A stretch of DNA of 64,000 bases from Panaeolus papilionaceus. Lineage: Eukaryota; Basidiomycota; Agaricomycetes; Agaricales. Each line of letters begins with the position of its first letter. Within the stretch, counting starts at the first letter, position 1. Of this stretch, positions 47,501 through 60,100 are shown piece after piece. The position numbers and the translations under genes were made by a program. Below the pieces are notes generated by a model. It searched no databases. It had not been told where the DNA came from and saw only the letters and a program-made list of their open reading frames with translations. The stretch lies in assembly GCA_015501605.1 (NCBI GenBank), contig JADNRZ010000009.1:1-64000 (forward strand), given 5' to 3'.

Positions 47501-47894
47501 GCACGTCTCGTACTAAATGTTTGCCAAAGATCACAAGACAGATTCAATCATCCAGTCAACACTGCGCACCCGCTTAGGCTCTGATGTCAGTGTTCTGACT
47601 GTCGCCCATCGCCTTCAAACCATCATGGACTCAGATAAAATTGTGAGTCACATTTTTCTTCCTCAAGTTCCTTAGCCTATCTTACAATGTGCCTCCCACA
47701 GATGGTCTTGGATGCTGGTAAAATCGTAAGTCGGCAACTCTAATTCAGAGGTTATGTCCCATACTCATGTACCCGTGCAGGTCGAATATGACGCTCCAAG
47801 TAAACTGCTGCGAAAGGAAGGAGGGGCGTTCAAGTCGATGGTTGATGGCAGTGGCGACAAACAAGCCCTTTATGCAGCTTGTGCAGAAAAATAA
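41558..47894 (+). CDS. ABCC-type full-size ABC transporter (complete copy 2)
   Basis: ATP-driven exporter of the MRP/YBT1 kind, in plasma or vacuolar membrane; substrate unknown. The leader [20 protein letters not shown] splices into the first helices ([19 protein letters not shown]). An extra N-terminal membrane block (about five helices) precedes TMD1. NBD1: [12 protein letters not shown] (Walker A, about 44516-44550), [20 protein letters not shown], signature LSGGQK, Walker [13 protein letters not shown] with Asp in place of the catalytic Glu. A long Glu/Ala/Lys linker leads to TMD2 ([28 protein letters not shown]). NBD2: [60 protein letters not shown]. The pair of a degenerate NBD1 and a canonical NBD2 is normal for ABCC. 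Roughly 25 introns; one uses a GC donor (46890). No frame break. Confidence 0.93.
46947..46969 (+). other. 23-nt micro-exon carrying the NBD2 P-loop, after a GC-AG intron
   Basis: The exon between the AG at 46946 and the GT at 46970 is only 23 nt and encodes the VGRTGSGK part of Walker A. The intron before it starts GCAAGT at 46890; reading GC as donor restores the expected [10 protein letters not shown]. The following intron separates the Lys from the two Ser of the P-loop. Confidence 0.75.
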
Positions 47895-48005
47895 AGACAG
47901 ATTCGGAAAATACTGAGCGAGATAACTGGAAAGCGGGTAGCGTAGTCTCTTTTCGTAGTTCTAGGCTTCAAATTCTGGATCTAATTGATCAATTTATCAC
48001 TGTCA

Positions 48006-49693
48006 ATGCGATGTGTGTTGCAGCTTGCAACATTTTCTGTGATCATCGTCGTGCTGAATGTGGGAATTTTGTCAGCGACCACAGGTCAGAACCATCGCGC
48101 CCGCGACGGGCGACCCTGGTAACTGTAACACACATCACTGTCAGATTCAGATTTATTGAAAACTCCACGCTTGAAGTTTTGTTTGAATATGACCCTTCGA
48201 TTTGTGCCCTTGTTCTTGTATGTCAACCTGGAGGGACTTGATTGACGAATGGGTGGTAGTGGATCATTCATCCTCCAATATCTCATATAATGGAGAATGG
48301 AATACGATCCAAGTTACTCAAGACGTCAACAATATAGGCGGTCGAGGGCAGGTTTATGGCGAAACATTGCACGAGGCACAAGGAATCGTGAGCTTTACCT
48401 TCGAGTTTACTGGTACGTTGACAATTTCTAACCTTCAGAAGACTTTGATTAATATCTGGCATTAAACAGGATCCTTCATTGAAGTCATCGGCACGAGCAT
48501 CAATCAAACTAACATATTCAACGATGCAGACGTCGAGTGTCAAGTGGACGGCACGACTAAATCCGTCGATTCGTTTAGCGGGTACAGTGTTGCAGGAAAC
48601 AACTGCATTTATTGCGCGACGAGGACCCGTTTAGCAGATGGACCTCACAAGCTACGTATGTCGGTCAACATCCCGGGGAGACAAAGATTTCTGTTTGATA
48701 AAATTCATTACCAACCATCGGCTTCTACCAATGTCGAAAGGAACCACCTCCGAATCGAAGAATTCCATAAATATATACACTTGGATCCCAACTGGCACCC
48801 CGATAAAACGATAACAACGATGGAGGGGGAACATCTTGCATGGTTTACAGCCAACACTACTGGTGCGACTGCAGTTATCGACTTCGTTGGTAGGAATAGA
48901 TTCATCCTGTGACTGTACTGTTTTGACCTAGCTTGCTCTAAAAGGTACTTCGTTGGCGTGGTACGGAGTCCATTCTTCAGCTTTCAGAGATAAGCCAAGC
49001 ACTGCGACTTGGGCAATTGACGATCGGCCACCTCAATCGTTCACCATTCAGCCACCCCAGGATTCGAAAATCTGGGCAACGTACTCTGTGGATGTTCTCC
49101 CGGTTGTTTATAACCAATTGTTGTTCAAAACACCGGAACTCACATCTGGCGTTCATAAACTGACTGTCATTCACCAGTCTGACAACACTCTGGCACCTCT
49201 AACATTGGATCACTTGATTATAAAGAATGAGCAGACTTCCCAACCATCCTCTTCAAGTCTTTCCGCGAGCACGTCGAGACCCACTGGCACGCCGACATCA
49301 TCATCACAAGGTATACTTACACCCAAATTTCTGTGTGTTGACACTGATGTGAAGCTGTGATTACCTTCAGCCCATACGACATCTAAGAATGTATCTGCTG
49401 GGGCTAAAGCAGGGATTTCCTTGGGCGTCATTGGTCTAATCGCCCTTTTTGGTTCTGCTATATTCATTTATCTCAGAAGGAAAAAACAACGCGAAACGGT
49501 TCAGTCGCTCGACTTAGAACCAAGCCCGTTCCTTTTGGGATCCACCAGTCCAGCCTCACTCACAAGCGCCTCTGCGCCAGTGCCAATGGTTCAAGACTCT
49601 GACTCTCATGGTGTCGAAACACGGCAAGCCGCTGGCCCAGCATCCGTTCAGCCCATTGTAGTCGAAATGCCACCACATTATACAGTAACCTAA
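48006..49693 (+). CDS. Single-pass type I membrane protein with beta-rich ectodomain
   Basis: I place the start at 48006 because it gives a clear signal peptide (MRCVLQLATFSVIIVVLNVG ILSATT) ending in phase with the next exon (VDHSSSNISYNGEW, from 48260). The ectodomain has two beta-sandwich-like parts, each with a Trp/Gly-rich edge: VSFTFEFTGSFIEVIGTSIN with CQVDGTTKSVDSFSGYSV, and AVIDFVGTSLAWYGVHSSA with ATWAIDDRPPQSF. A Ser/Thr-rich stalk follows (SQPSSSSLSASTSRPTGTPT), then one membrane helix (GISLGVIGLIALFGSAIFIY) with a basic stop-transfer RRKKQ and a cytoplasmic tail with many Ser/Pro. Such proteins are frequent in mushrooms; function unknown, possibly wall sensing. The first intron (175 bp) is long here, so an extra small exon may have been missed. 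Confidence 0.68.
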
Positions 49694-50626
49694 TTATTTG
49701 TGGTGAATGGCAAAACATATACCCCACTTCGACAGTTCTAGCTCCTGAATCGTCTTGAAACCCGAATCATAGCAAATACCGCTTCCATTGGTTCTAATTT
49801 TACTTTATGACTCGACCTGCATAATTTTAACAGGCTTTGGCTCCGTCTTGGCTCCGTCACCTTGTTCTTTTTGACAGCTATCGATTCGGGAATCATAATA
49901 TGTCTGTCATTGTGCTGTCTGTGATGATATGACAGGAGGGCTATTTTTAAGTGCTTCCCTCCACCTCGATACAGAAGCCTTCAGGTGATAAAATGGAACG
50001 ATGGGACCTTTGTAGTTGATCCACGGTTATTTTCTAACCGACTCACATTTGTGCGCTACTAGTGTGCCCGTTGAATTCAAAAGAAAAAAACAGATTATTA
50101 CAGAGATCGTAAACACGCCCAGATACCGTATTCGATAGTTTATTTGTATTTCTCCTTTATTTCAAGCATGATTTCATTTTACGGATCCATCCTCAGCGCT
50201 CAGCGTGCACAACATTGTCAACTATGTCAGCAGCGAAAGGTTTCGTCAATTCAAATATTGATGAACTTATTTGCCACCATTTGTTGGAACAGTACTATCG
50301 TGGATATGCTTTCCTATATTCACTTCATGGTTTGCTAATCAGATGTCGTAGTAGTCCATGAGCGCCGATCAACTGTATATGCCTTATAGGCACGTTCTTA
50401 GGAGGACAACAACAGTCAGTTCTGCAATGACAAGAATGTTCTATCAGTCATATCCAGCCCAGCAAGCGCCCAGCCGCTGTACCAGAGTGATAGCAGATTC
50501 TAGACCTGTAGGCACGTAAAAATAGAGAAGAGAGATACAGAAACAAAAGAAGGAAAAACGAGAGAAAAAAAATAGTAAACTAATTGAAAAAAAATACATC
50601 CTAATAACATCCACACACCACCCACA
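49694..50626. other. Convergent intergenic region
   Basis: It lies between the 3' ends of the membrane-protein gene and DSN1. AT-rich near 50560-50600 with an A-run. No gene or RNA recognised. Confidence 0.45.
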
Positions 50627-52976
50627 TCATCTCGCTGGCGTCCGTTCCCTTCCCGGTGTTCTCTCTCTTCCCGGTGTCCTATCTCTCCTAGGTGTACCAG
50701 GTATCTTCCTAGGCGTCGTCGGCATCGCTCCCTGCGATCCACCCAAACCTACCACTCCCAAACTCAACATGCTACTCGTCGCCACCACTCTCCGTTCCCC
50801 AACCACCCCTTGCCCCGTCTCCACCGCCCTCTGCACCTCCCTCGCTGCCCTCCTCACCGCATCGCTAATCCGCGACGGCGGCCTCGCAGCATCCACTCTC
50901 GCCAGCGTACGCAAAAACGCCAGCGGGTGCGCAATACTGCTCGTCGTTGACGGAGGGATCAAAATCCGACTATCTTCCACTTCATCACCCTCACCGCCGC
51001 CACCCGCTGCAAGGGCATCAGCAAACGCCCTCGATCCAGCCGCCACCGGTGGCATCCCGCTCCCCAAATACTCTCTCATCACCCTCACACCTCTGCTCTC
51101 ACCCTCGGCACTCACACCTCCCACTTCGCCCACTTCATCCGCAAACGGCATAATCCTCCCCTCCCACCACTCTCTCAGAGCATCAAATCGCTCATCCAAG
51201 GCCCTCTCCACGATCATCGCCGACGTCTTCGCAGCCGACGTAAGGGTATACAGCATGTCGAGCTTATACCGTGCCTCTGTGATCCGCCTCGTCAGATTAG
51301 TTTCAAGAGCCAGCGAAGGTGATATAGTTGTGGTCGAGCCAGAGCCCCGGCCTAATAGAACGTTTCGACACAACGAGAGGGCGGGTTGGGACTCGAGCGT
51401 AATTTGATTGTCTGCAGGCCACTTGAAGGGGCCATCAGGAGTGAGGGCGTCCTCAGCCGCGTCTCCAAGGGCTCCCTCGCCCGTAGCACGTCGTTTCCCC
51501 CGTGCTTTAGCGGATAGTGATTGGGACAGCGATGGATCGGCACCTGAAGAAGTAGAAGATAACGCGACGTTGAGGTCTGCTGCACGACGATCTAAGGATG
51601 CTTGTAGTTTCTTAGAGTAGGTCTCGTAGGCGTATGAAAGCTTTTTCCAAGCTTCCTCCTCTCGGCGTGCCCTGCAAGAGAGAAGCAGGATAAATAAGTT
51701 AATTTTAATCGAGTCTTGAAACGATGGAAAGCGCTGGGATGAAAAAAAGTTGACACTCACCCTAAAATATGCTCAGTATATACCACTTCCCACTTCCTAT
51801 TCCTCACGTTTTGCTCATTCTCCGCCAACGCCTCGTCGCCATTCCCTCCCCTCGTCCTTCCAATCTCGCCTTCATTCAGATGAATCCGCTTATCTGCAAG
51901 CATCTTGACAAGGTTGTCTTGAATGCTCTTGACGACCTTGCTCGCATTAGCAGAGAGCGATGGCAAAGACGGATCAGGGACCGATGGAGCGGTGGTTGAA
52001 GTACTGGCTTTTGAGGATGAGGACGACGAGCCGTTGGCGTTGGCTGCTCGGACTGAGCACCATGTCAGCAGTTGGCGGACGCGTTCAGGTTCAGGAAGGT
52101 CAGCGTCGATATGTTTGTAGAAACTGCTTTCGTTGACGGAATTGTGGGGGTGTGCTGTTGACGCATGAAGGTCAGTTCGTGCGCGGGGTAAAGTCGTAAA
52201 GGATACATACCAATTACACCACTACTCGCAAAGCTCATGCTAACCCTCTTCCCCCTCCCAACCGAGCTCTTCCGTCTCGCACTCCCAGGCGTCTCAGCAC
52301 CCCTCTCCACCCCCCGTCCTCTAGACGGCGTCTGCATCACGCCATTCCCATTCCCAATCATGTCCTCCTCCCTATCTGCAATAATCGCATCCATCGCACC
52401 CTGCCTCAACCTCTTGTTCCTCTCAATCTGCGGCGTCTCGCTCTCCGGCATAGGTTGAGACGTGTCCATGTGATGAGAATGCGACACAGTGCTTTGCGTA
52501 AACGATAATCCAGATTTGGTTTTGGATTTCGCTTTGGCTTGGGGTGGATTCGCTGATGTAGCGCGGGGTTTAGAGGTGCCAGCGTGTTGAGGTTGAGATG
52601 GGGGTTGAGAGGAGGACGGTGGTCTTCCAAAATCAAAAGCGGGGTTGAACCCACCTCCAGTCGCCTTCTTGCTCACAGCTCCAAAACCAGTCGCGTCCTC
52701 GCCCATCAACAAACTCCGATCCACCATGCTCTTCCTCTTCTCCCTCCTCAGCTTATCTGCCTCATCTTCCATCTCTCTCACATCCATTTCGACGTCCGCG
52801 TCGTCCCTCTCCCTCTCTGTGTTAGCATTAGTTGACCGTGACGCGTCGCGTTTGAATTTCTTGGATGAAATCAGAAACGACATCATTCGGTATAAACTAA
52901 CCAGACGCACCTCTTTCTTCGCCTTTTTCGCAGCAGCCATAAGAGGATTATCCTCCTGTTTTCGCTTCCCCAGCAT
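50627..52976 (-). CDS. DSN1: Kinetochore protein DSN1/Mis13 (MIND/Mis12 complex)
   Basis: Dsn1 is one of four subunits of the Mis12/MIND complex that links inner centromere proteins to the Ndc80 complex. The first usable ATG is 52976 (MLGKRKQEDNPLMAAAKKAK). A long disordered basic N-terminal part ends with SSVGRGKRVSMSFASSGVIA, then HPHNSVNESSFYKHIDADLP and EPERVRQLLTWCSVRAAN, the recognised core motif of the family, with the Ser-rich RRKSSVGRGKR patch before it that in yeast and animals is an Aurora B target region. Helical segments follow (VVKSIQDNLVKMLADKRIHL; RKWEVVYTEHILGARREEEA; KKLSYAYETYSKKLQASLDR), then RRITEARYKLDMLYTLTSAA. The C-terminus repeats TPGRER. About three introns. About 720 residues, larger than yeast Dsn1. 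Confidence 0.9.
50640..50700 (-). repeat. C-terminal TPGRER repeat of DSN1
   Basis: The last residues before the stop repeat the unit TPGRER (RDRTPGRERTPGRERTPAR), encoded by near-identical ccgg-tgttc type units. The repeat would give several Thr-Pro sites beside Arg pairs. Confidence 0.7.
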
Positions 52977-53342
52977 CGTATTGGTGCTATTACTGCTGGC
53001 AGTAGATGGCGACGAAGGAGGGGACGCGGTCAACGGGGAAGGTGGTGGAGAGAAGCCAAAGCCGAAAGGGTACACAGACCCCCCGCGTCGTCCTTGTGTA
53101 TTCCCAAACAACAAGATGTGGCGGAACGCACTTATTTCAAAGTCCGCTGAAGTCCGTCTGTCCCATCAAACCTTCATGCCCGCTATCATTAATGTTTGTG
53201 CTCGTCGTCGCGCATGACGAGCTCGTGTTCTGGACTCAATTCACACCGAAATTTCACGAAAAAAAAGTTTATGGCATGATATTCTACGAAGCTAACAAAG
53301 GACAGTGCGATTTCAGATGTGGGAGGGCTAATAATACTACAA
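52977..53342. other. Intergenic, DSN1 promoter
   Basis: It separates DSN1 from the small candidate gene upstream and should hold the DSN1 promoter. Frames here lack an ATG in a credible context. Confidence 0.4.
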
Positions 53343-53860
53343 TTAATCACTCGCCGCCTCAAGCATCTTCAAAGCAGTGGTACCGGCCTCCTCCTCCTCC
53401 TCGACTTCCTGCTGCCTCTCGTCATCTAGATCTTGCTGCGTATCGTGCGCTGCTGCTCTGGGCGATAGACCTTCGCTACCAGTGACTGTACGGCCATAAA
53501 GGCTGGTCCCTGGGCTGATACCCCCCTTGAATTCAGGTAGAATTCTCACAATAACATCAATCATGTACCCACATGTCTACAGATTCATTGGTTGTTTATC
53601 ATAAGCATCATCTCAACCGTCCACATGCTCCCATTCAAATCCCCGATACTCGATCCCATACTGCGTTTACAATCATTTAGACTTTTGCATGCTCAGGAGG
53701 GTCCAGGGCATGCTTCCAATGTTCTCTCATACGCTCAACAAACTGGCAGTGAAAGTTGCCTTATCTCTCTCATCATGAAGTCCAGAATATTTGATGCTTA
53801 ATTGCAGTTTCCACAACGTTAGCGTTCACATACCGTCTCACCAGTGTCTACATGTGACAT
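53343..53860 (-). CDS. Small candidate gene with acidic stretch, product unknown
   Basis: The model starts MSHVDTGET (ATG 53860) and splices through two introns to TFVERMREHWKHALDPPEHA K and then TCGYMIDVIVRILPEFKGG. The second join, from a GTCTAA donor to a CTGTAG acceptor (106 bp), is in phase 0 on both sides but has an unusual donor. The last exon runs on to SLYGRTVTGSEGLSPRAAAH, a Glu-rich stretch (EVEEEEEAGTTALKML) and the stop. About 106 residues. No family recognised. The coding-like composition and phase match support it, the donor counts against it; an alternative is that 53343-53564 is the 3' exon of another gene model. Confidence 0.35.
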
Positions 53861-54104
53861 TTTGGGTGTTGTCGGATTTCAACTATAGCTAGTGATTGAA
53901 TCGTGCAAGACTCGCTGCATTCCCTATTCAGGCAGAATCTATTTCTAAACCCCGGACACATGCTTCAAATCGTTGACTTTTCATCAAATGCAAATGGGCC
54001 GTCGCTTAGAAGCCTTAGAACCGCATAGCTATAATAAGGTGACAGGTTTGAAAAGTTGGTCTCTTGCACACCACACAATCTTCCGAGTTCGCGACATCGA
54101 GAAT
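53861..54104. promoter_or_regulatory. Divergent promoter region, small candidate gene / ABC transporter 3
   Basis: A 244-bp gap between a minus-strand candidate and the plus-strand ABC gene. It would carry both promoters. No TATA box is obvious. Confidence 0.3.
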
Positions 54105-57100
54105 ATGTCGTCCAGAGACATGTTTGTCGACCAGACACGAGATGTAGGATGGAGTCTGGAGTCTATTCAATGCCATCCCGAGTAGTATGCTCTTTCTTGT
54201 AGTTTCATGACTTTTCAAAAACTAACAATTTTGTAGTTTGCATAACACTCTTTTGTTACCACTCTTAGCCGCCTCCATTTCGCTACTTCTCCTCATTTCA
54301 GCCATAATACTTCGCGCCTGGAGATGTTATGCAGGAACTCAAAAGAAGGCAGAAAACGATAATAAGTCTGACGCACCATCTAAAGGCAAAATTGAGTCTT
54401 ATGGAGGAACTACGATCATCGCTTTCCGTGCAATTCGCCTGATTTCATCCCTGGCCTTATTGGGCATTTCCATGCATCAACTATTTGAACAGCGAAAGCG
54501 CAATGGCCTTGGACGTTTTTCATGGGAAAGGGATTGTGCACAACTTGCAATGACCGCTACATATGTGCGTGCTCGCGACTATATTTGTGTTTAAAAGTGT
54601 CCAACATGATGCAGGTGTACACAAGCGTTCTGGCGCTAAAAGCTATTGGAGTTGGTTACTGGGCAAAGTCTGCAAGAACTCATGTAACCTTGTTGCTCCT
54701 CGTTATTTTTGGCGTTTACGTACAACGCGATATCTGGCCGTGGGTTACCTTTACCCTACAACCTCAAGATGGGAAAGAAGGGCGCCTTCTCTATATTAAA
54801 TTGGCCTTGGTGACAATCTCGGCCGTCATTGTTCCACTTTTCATACCTCGACAATACGTACCATTGGACCCAAAGGTGCGTTAAACACATGAGTCACTTA
54901 ATTGGGGGGCTAAGCACCAATGATACTCCTCAGAACCCCATGGCAATACCCAACCCCGAGCAAACAGCATCCCTGTTCTCCTTGGTCGTTTATACCTTCC
55001 TGGATCCAATCATATTTAAAGCGTCTCGAGTTCCACATCTCTCTTGGACTAGTCTTCCACCCCTTTCCGACACCAACCGTTCGGCTCATCTTACGCAAAA
55101 GGCTTTCCCAGTACGTATCGATACCCAGTTAAAAAATTCAATGAAAATCTCATCTTGCGGGGCAGTATCTCGATCAATTCAAGGGTCACAAAAGACGACA
55201 CTTGTTTTGGGGCCTTCTCTCTGTATTCGGTGCGTTCCTCTCTCAAAGCATGGAGATCCAGGCGCTTATAATTGCTTGTAGCATTTGAGTATTCTGCGAT
55301 GGCCATCTCCCTTGTCTTCAACTGTCTCGCAGACTTCGCTTCGCCTTTAGCTATCAATCGAATTCTTGCGTTAGTTCTCTGATCTCTTACATTTATTTCT
55401 AAATATTTACGACTCTTTCCCAAAAGATTCATGGAGTCAAACGACACTTCAGAGTTCATAGTGAAGCCGTGGTTTTGGGTCGGTGTTATGTTCTTCGGAC
55501 CTCTCATCTCATCGTTCTCGTGGCAAATGTACATATTCCTCGGGACGAAGGCTTTGGTTCTATCTCAGGGTATCTTAACCCAGTTAGTGTTCGAGCACAG
55601 TCTTCGTGTCAGATTAAAAGCCGAGGTGTCACGATCCGAAACCCCTGCATCTGCAGGCGAGGCTTCGTCGTCGTCAGATAGCAGCAGGCCAGAGACGCCC
55701 GATTCTGCCAAGGGTAAAGGCAAAGCCAAGGAACAGGCAAAGCAGGCACCTTCAGCGCCTATAAAGAAGGACAATGTGGTGGGCAAGATAAACACGTTGG
55801 TTACAGAAGACGTGGATAGCATTTTGGGTGCCAAAGACTTCTTAATGTTGTGTAAGTCGCTACGCTCACCCGCTCCTGAACTATGCAATGCTAACCTCAA
55901 CCACACCTGAAGTCGTGCAAATACCGCTCGAAATCATCTTATCGGCTCTTTTCCTTTACCGGATCCTTGGATGGAGGTGTGTTCCGTTTACCGAGAAACC
56001 AGTTGGTATTGTTTACTTATGGTGCCATGTAGTGCTTTTGTCGGGTTTGCCTGCACGATCTTGCTTCTACCAGTTCCTGGAAAGGTGGCTGGAAACATGC
56101 AAAAATACCAGAGGATGAAGATGACAACGGTACTTTCTCAACTCTTGCGGCGAAGGGGCCATTTTTACTTACTTCTTTCCAGACGGACGCCAGAGTTCAG
56201 TCTGTTACTGAGAGTGAGCCTTTTCTGTTTGAAACAATATCTGGACAAGCTCACCATCTATTTAATAGCTATCGGGGTCCTTCGTATGGTTAAGCTTTTC
56301 GGTTGGGAGAAAGCAGTCAGCAGCACTATCAACGAGAAGAGAGACCAGGAACTCACATGGGTCTGGAAAAATAAGGTAAGTATTGTCGTAGACTTTTTGT
56401 TCCTTCTATGATCTCAATATGTCTTCTACGAACAGCTCATGAATATCGCATTGGAGGCCATCAAGTGAGACCCATTTGCTCTGACCGCTCGATTCGTGCT
56501 CACCATCCTTTCAGCACCTTGTTGCCGACGGTCACAATGGTCGTTACCTATGCGACCTACACCCTCGTCATGAAGGAAACTCTCACCGGTATTTATCGTT
56601 TTCTCCAAAAAAAATTTTGGTCCTAACCTCACTGTTAGCATCTGTTGTATTCTCGAGTATCGCCGTATTCGACAAGTTCCGCAGCAGCTTTTTCAAAGGC
56701 ACCTTCGTGTTTAGCACTATTTTGAAGGGTACTCCATTCCCTCTCTTGGGTGACCTAGAACTGACGATGTTTCTCATAGGGAAAGTCGGCTTAGAGCGTT
56801 TCCACACATTCTTGCGCGAAACTGAACTTCTCGACTCGTTCGATGCGGAGTCGAAGAACATCGAGACTATCCACCTACCATCAGAACCAGAGAGCGATAT
56901 TATTGGATTCAAAAATGCGACCTTCAGCTGGTCTGCTGATGAACATACTGGCACAGACTCCCCGAGATCCTTCAGACTCAAGGTCGATGGTTTGGTAGGA
57001 TTCAAAAGGAACAAGGTCAATGTAATTGCAGGACCTACGTAAGTTTTCCATGAACATTTAAAGGCAGGTATCTGATTGGAAAGCAACTTCGTATAGGGGA

Positions 57101-60100
57101 TCCGGAAAGACCTCGATATTGATGGCTTTGTTAGGAGAAATGCACTTTATACCCACAACCCCCGATTCTTGGTATAACCTTCCGAGGTCTGGCGGTGTTG
57201 CATTTGCCGCACAAGAGTCATGGGTCCAGAATCTGACAATTAAGCAGAACATCCTCTTTGGAGCTGCTTACGACGAAGAACGATACCAAAAAGGTGACTT
57301 CAGCGCAGTGACATAATACCCCGAAACATTCTATTAACCGAATGACAGTTCTACATCAATGTGCCCTAACCAAGGACCTGGAGCTCTTTGAAGCCAGCGA
57401 CAACACTGAAGTAGGAGAGAAAGGCCTGACGCTGAGTGGTGGACAAAAGGTCGATTTTTTTTGCTTTAAATGTGCAAAATGACATACTCACACTCCATCT
57501 TCAAGGCCCGAGTTACGTTGGCGCGCGCCATTTACTCTACGGCCGAGATCATTCTCCTTGATGATATTCTTGCAGCTCTCGATGTTCACACGTACGTTGT
57601 CCACGATGCTCCTGTTTTTTCATCCCACCAACTCGATTGCATAGTGCGAAATGGATCGTCAAAGAGTGTCTACAAGGCGACCTTGTCCGAGGACGCACTG
57701 TTATCTTAGCTGTCAGTATTTCCGTTCCTCTATTCTTTCTCCGTCAGCCGTTGATATATCCTCAGACTCATAATCTCCCTTTGATTGCACCGATTGCCGA
57801 ATTCTTCGTCGCAGTCGACATTAACGGCATAGCCAAAGAAGCCGGAACCACACTTTCATCCGTTCTCGAGCTGGATTCTCGTCTCAAAGCCGAAGTTGAA
57901 GAGCAGGAAATACCCGAAGAAATCGTTGAAGAAATGGCAGAGGAGGTTATCAATGAGGAGTCAAAGAATGAGGCACCAAAACCACAGGGCAAGCTTATCC
58001 TTTCAGAAGAGATCAACCACGGACACATTGCCTGGAAATCTTACATGTTGTATTTGCGTGGCTTCGGTGGAAGTCATCCGTACCTCTTCGCGACTTTTTG
58101 GTTGGGGATCCTGTTCCTAGTCCGATTCTCACAGACATTCTCTGTATGGTTCCTGGGTTACTGGAGCTCGCAGTATGGATCGCACCCTGCTGAAGAAATA
58201 AATATCTGGTTGTAAGTAAACCCTCTTCACAGACCAGTATCCACAGCTTAACCCTGTTATTCACAGCTACCTTGTGTCATATACAACTATTCTTCTTGGA
58301 GGCATCATCATCTCACTTGGGTCAGACTTCGTGTTCGCCAAGGGTACACAGCGAGCATCTAAAGAAATCAACATTAAGTTGGTTGATTCGGTTCTACATT
58401 CTACACTCCGGTAAGCGGTCAAACGCACGGTCGTCGGTGGAAATAGTCATGCTGACTACTATCTTAAAGATGGTTGGATGAGACGCCCGCGGCCAGAATT
58501 ATCGCGCGATGCACTCAAGACATCGCAGTCGTTGATTTACTTCTGCCTCGGTACCTGGAAATAGCGTTCGTAGTTCTAATAACGATGATCATCAAGTTGG
58601 CAGCACCCGTAATCTTTGCGCCTATTGTCCTTGTTCCTGGGATTGCTATCGCTCTTATTGGTGTAACCCTGGCGAATGTATATCTCAAAGCCCAGATGTC
58701 TGTTAAACGCGAGATGAGGTATGCTCTGGTCATCTTTCAAGGACCTGTTTGATGATCTAACCCCCTGGTATGATAGCAATGCACGATCCCCTGTCCTGTC
58801 TCACTTCGGAGCTGCTATCGCAGGGCTTGGTAAGGCATATTTTTCCTTCTGTCGGCTTCCAAAATCTGACTAGGAATGGATCTTCAGCCTCAATCAGAGC
58901 ATACGGAGCCCAGCAGGCATTCAAAGACGAAACTCTTGTCCGAATAGACAAATATAGTGTAATCGGGCGTGCTTCATTCGACTTAAATCGTTGGATAGCC
59001 ATCAGGATGGACTTACTCGGCGCAATCTTTACTGCAAGCGTTGCCGGGTATTTATTAGCTGTTCGCCCCACAAGTGCAGCTAACATTGGGTTCTCGCTCA
59101 CCCAAGCCCTGGAGTTCTGTACCATGATTCTATTCATGGTGAGGTCTTGGAATGAACTTGAAGTCCAGTCCAACAGGTGCGAATATCACATCCTTGCTTT
59201 TGGCGACCCTCGTTGACCATCTATCAGTCTCGAGAGGATACAGGGCTATCTTGATATTGAGCATGAAACAGAACCCACAGAGTCAGGAAAGCCTCCTGCT
59301 GCTTGGCCGACATCTGGAAATTTGACTGTTGACCGGTTGTCTGCCCGCTACTCCTCGGTAGGTGGTGGTAACCCCTTGGTCGAGTCCAGTGGAGCTGACA
59401 TAGATTTGCAGAATGGGTCCAAGGTCCTGCATGACATTTCTTTCCATGTGAAATCAGGTGAACGAGTTGGAATTGGTGAGCACCTTTCTTTTGATGTTAG
59501 TACATCCCCTCAACCTTTTTTATTGTAGTTGGAAGAACTGGTAGTGGCAAGGTTTGTCTGTGCATAAATCGTCTGTTCATGAACTAAACCTACACCATTG
59601 ATCAGAGCTCGTTGACACTAGCTCTTCTGAGGTGTATCCTTACTGAAGGGAACGTTTATTATGATGGGCTGTCTACGTCCAAGTTGAATCTAGACGCATT
59701 ACGCTCAGGAATTACCATCATCCCACAAATCCCAGAATTACTACGTGGAACCCTTCGTCGTAACCTCGATCCGTTCGGCAAATACGATGACGCGACTCTT
59801 AACGATGCACTCCAGGCTTCGGGTCTATTTTCATTGCAAAATGAGATGGGTGAAGGACGCTTGACACTCGACAGCGAAATTGCCAGCGGAGGCGGTAACT
59901 TGTCTGTTGGACAGCGTCAAATCATTGCCCTCGCGCGTGCTATCGTACGCAACAGCAAATTATTGATTTTGGATGAGGCTACATCTGCCATCGGTGAGTA
60001 AATACAGTACATTGTATCATACATCGTCCTGACACTGGAACCATCAGACCATAAAACAGACACCGCGATTCAAACCACCCTCCGAACTAAGTTAGGTCCT

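Noticed and set aside
50769..51407. 212-codon plus-strand frame
   Set aside because: It is antisense to the helical C-terminal part of DSN1, which carries the recognisable family motifs on the minus strand.
53643..53664. A 22-nt GT-AG segment as an intron in the small candidate gene
   Set aside because: Too short for a spliceosomal intron; the 106-bp alternative using the same donor keeps the frame and is preferred.
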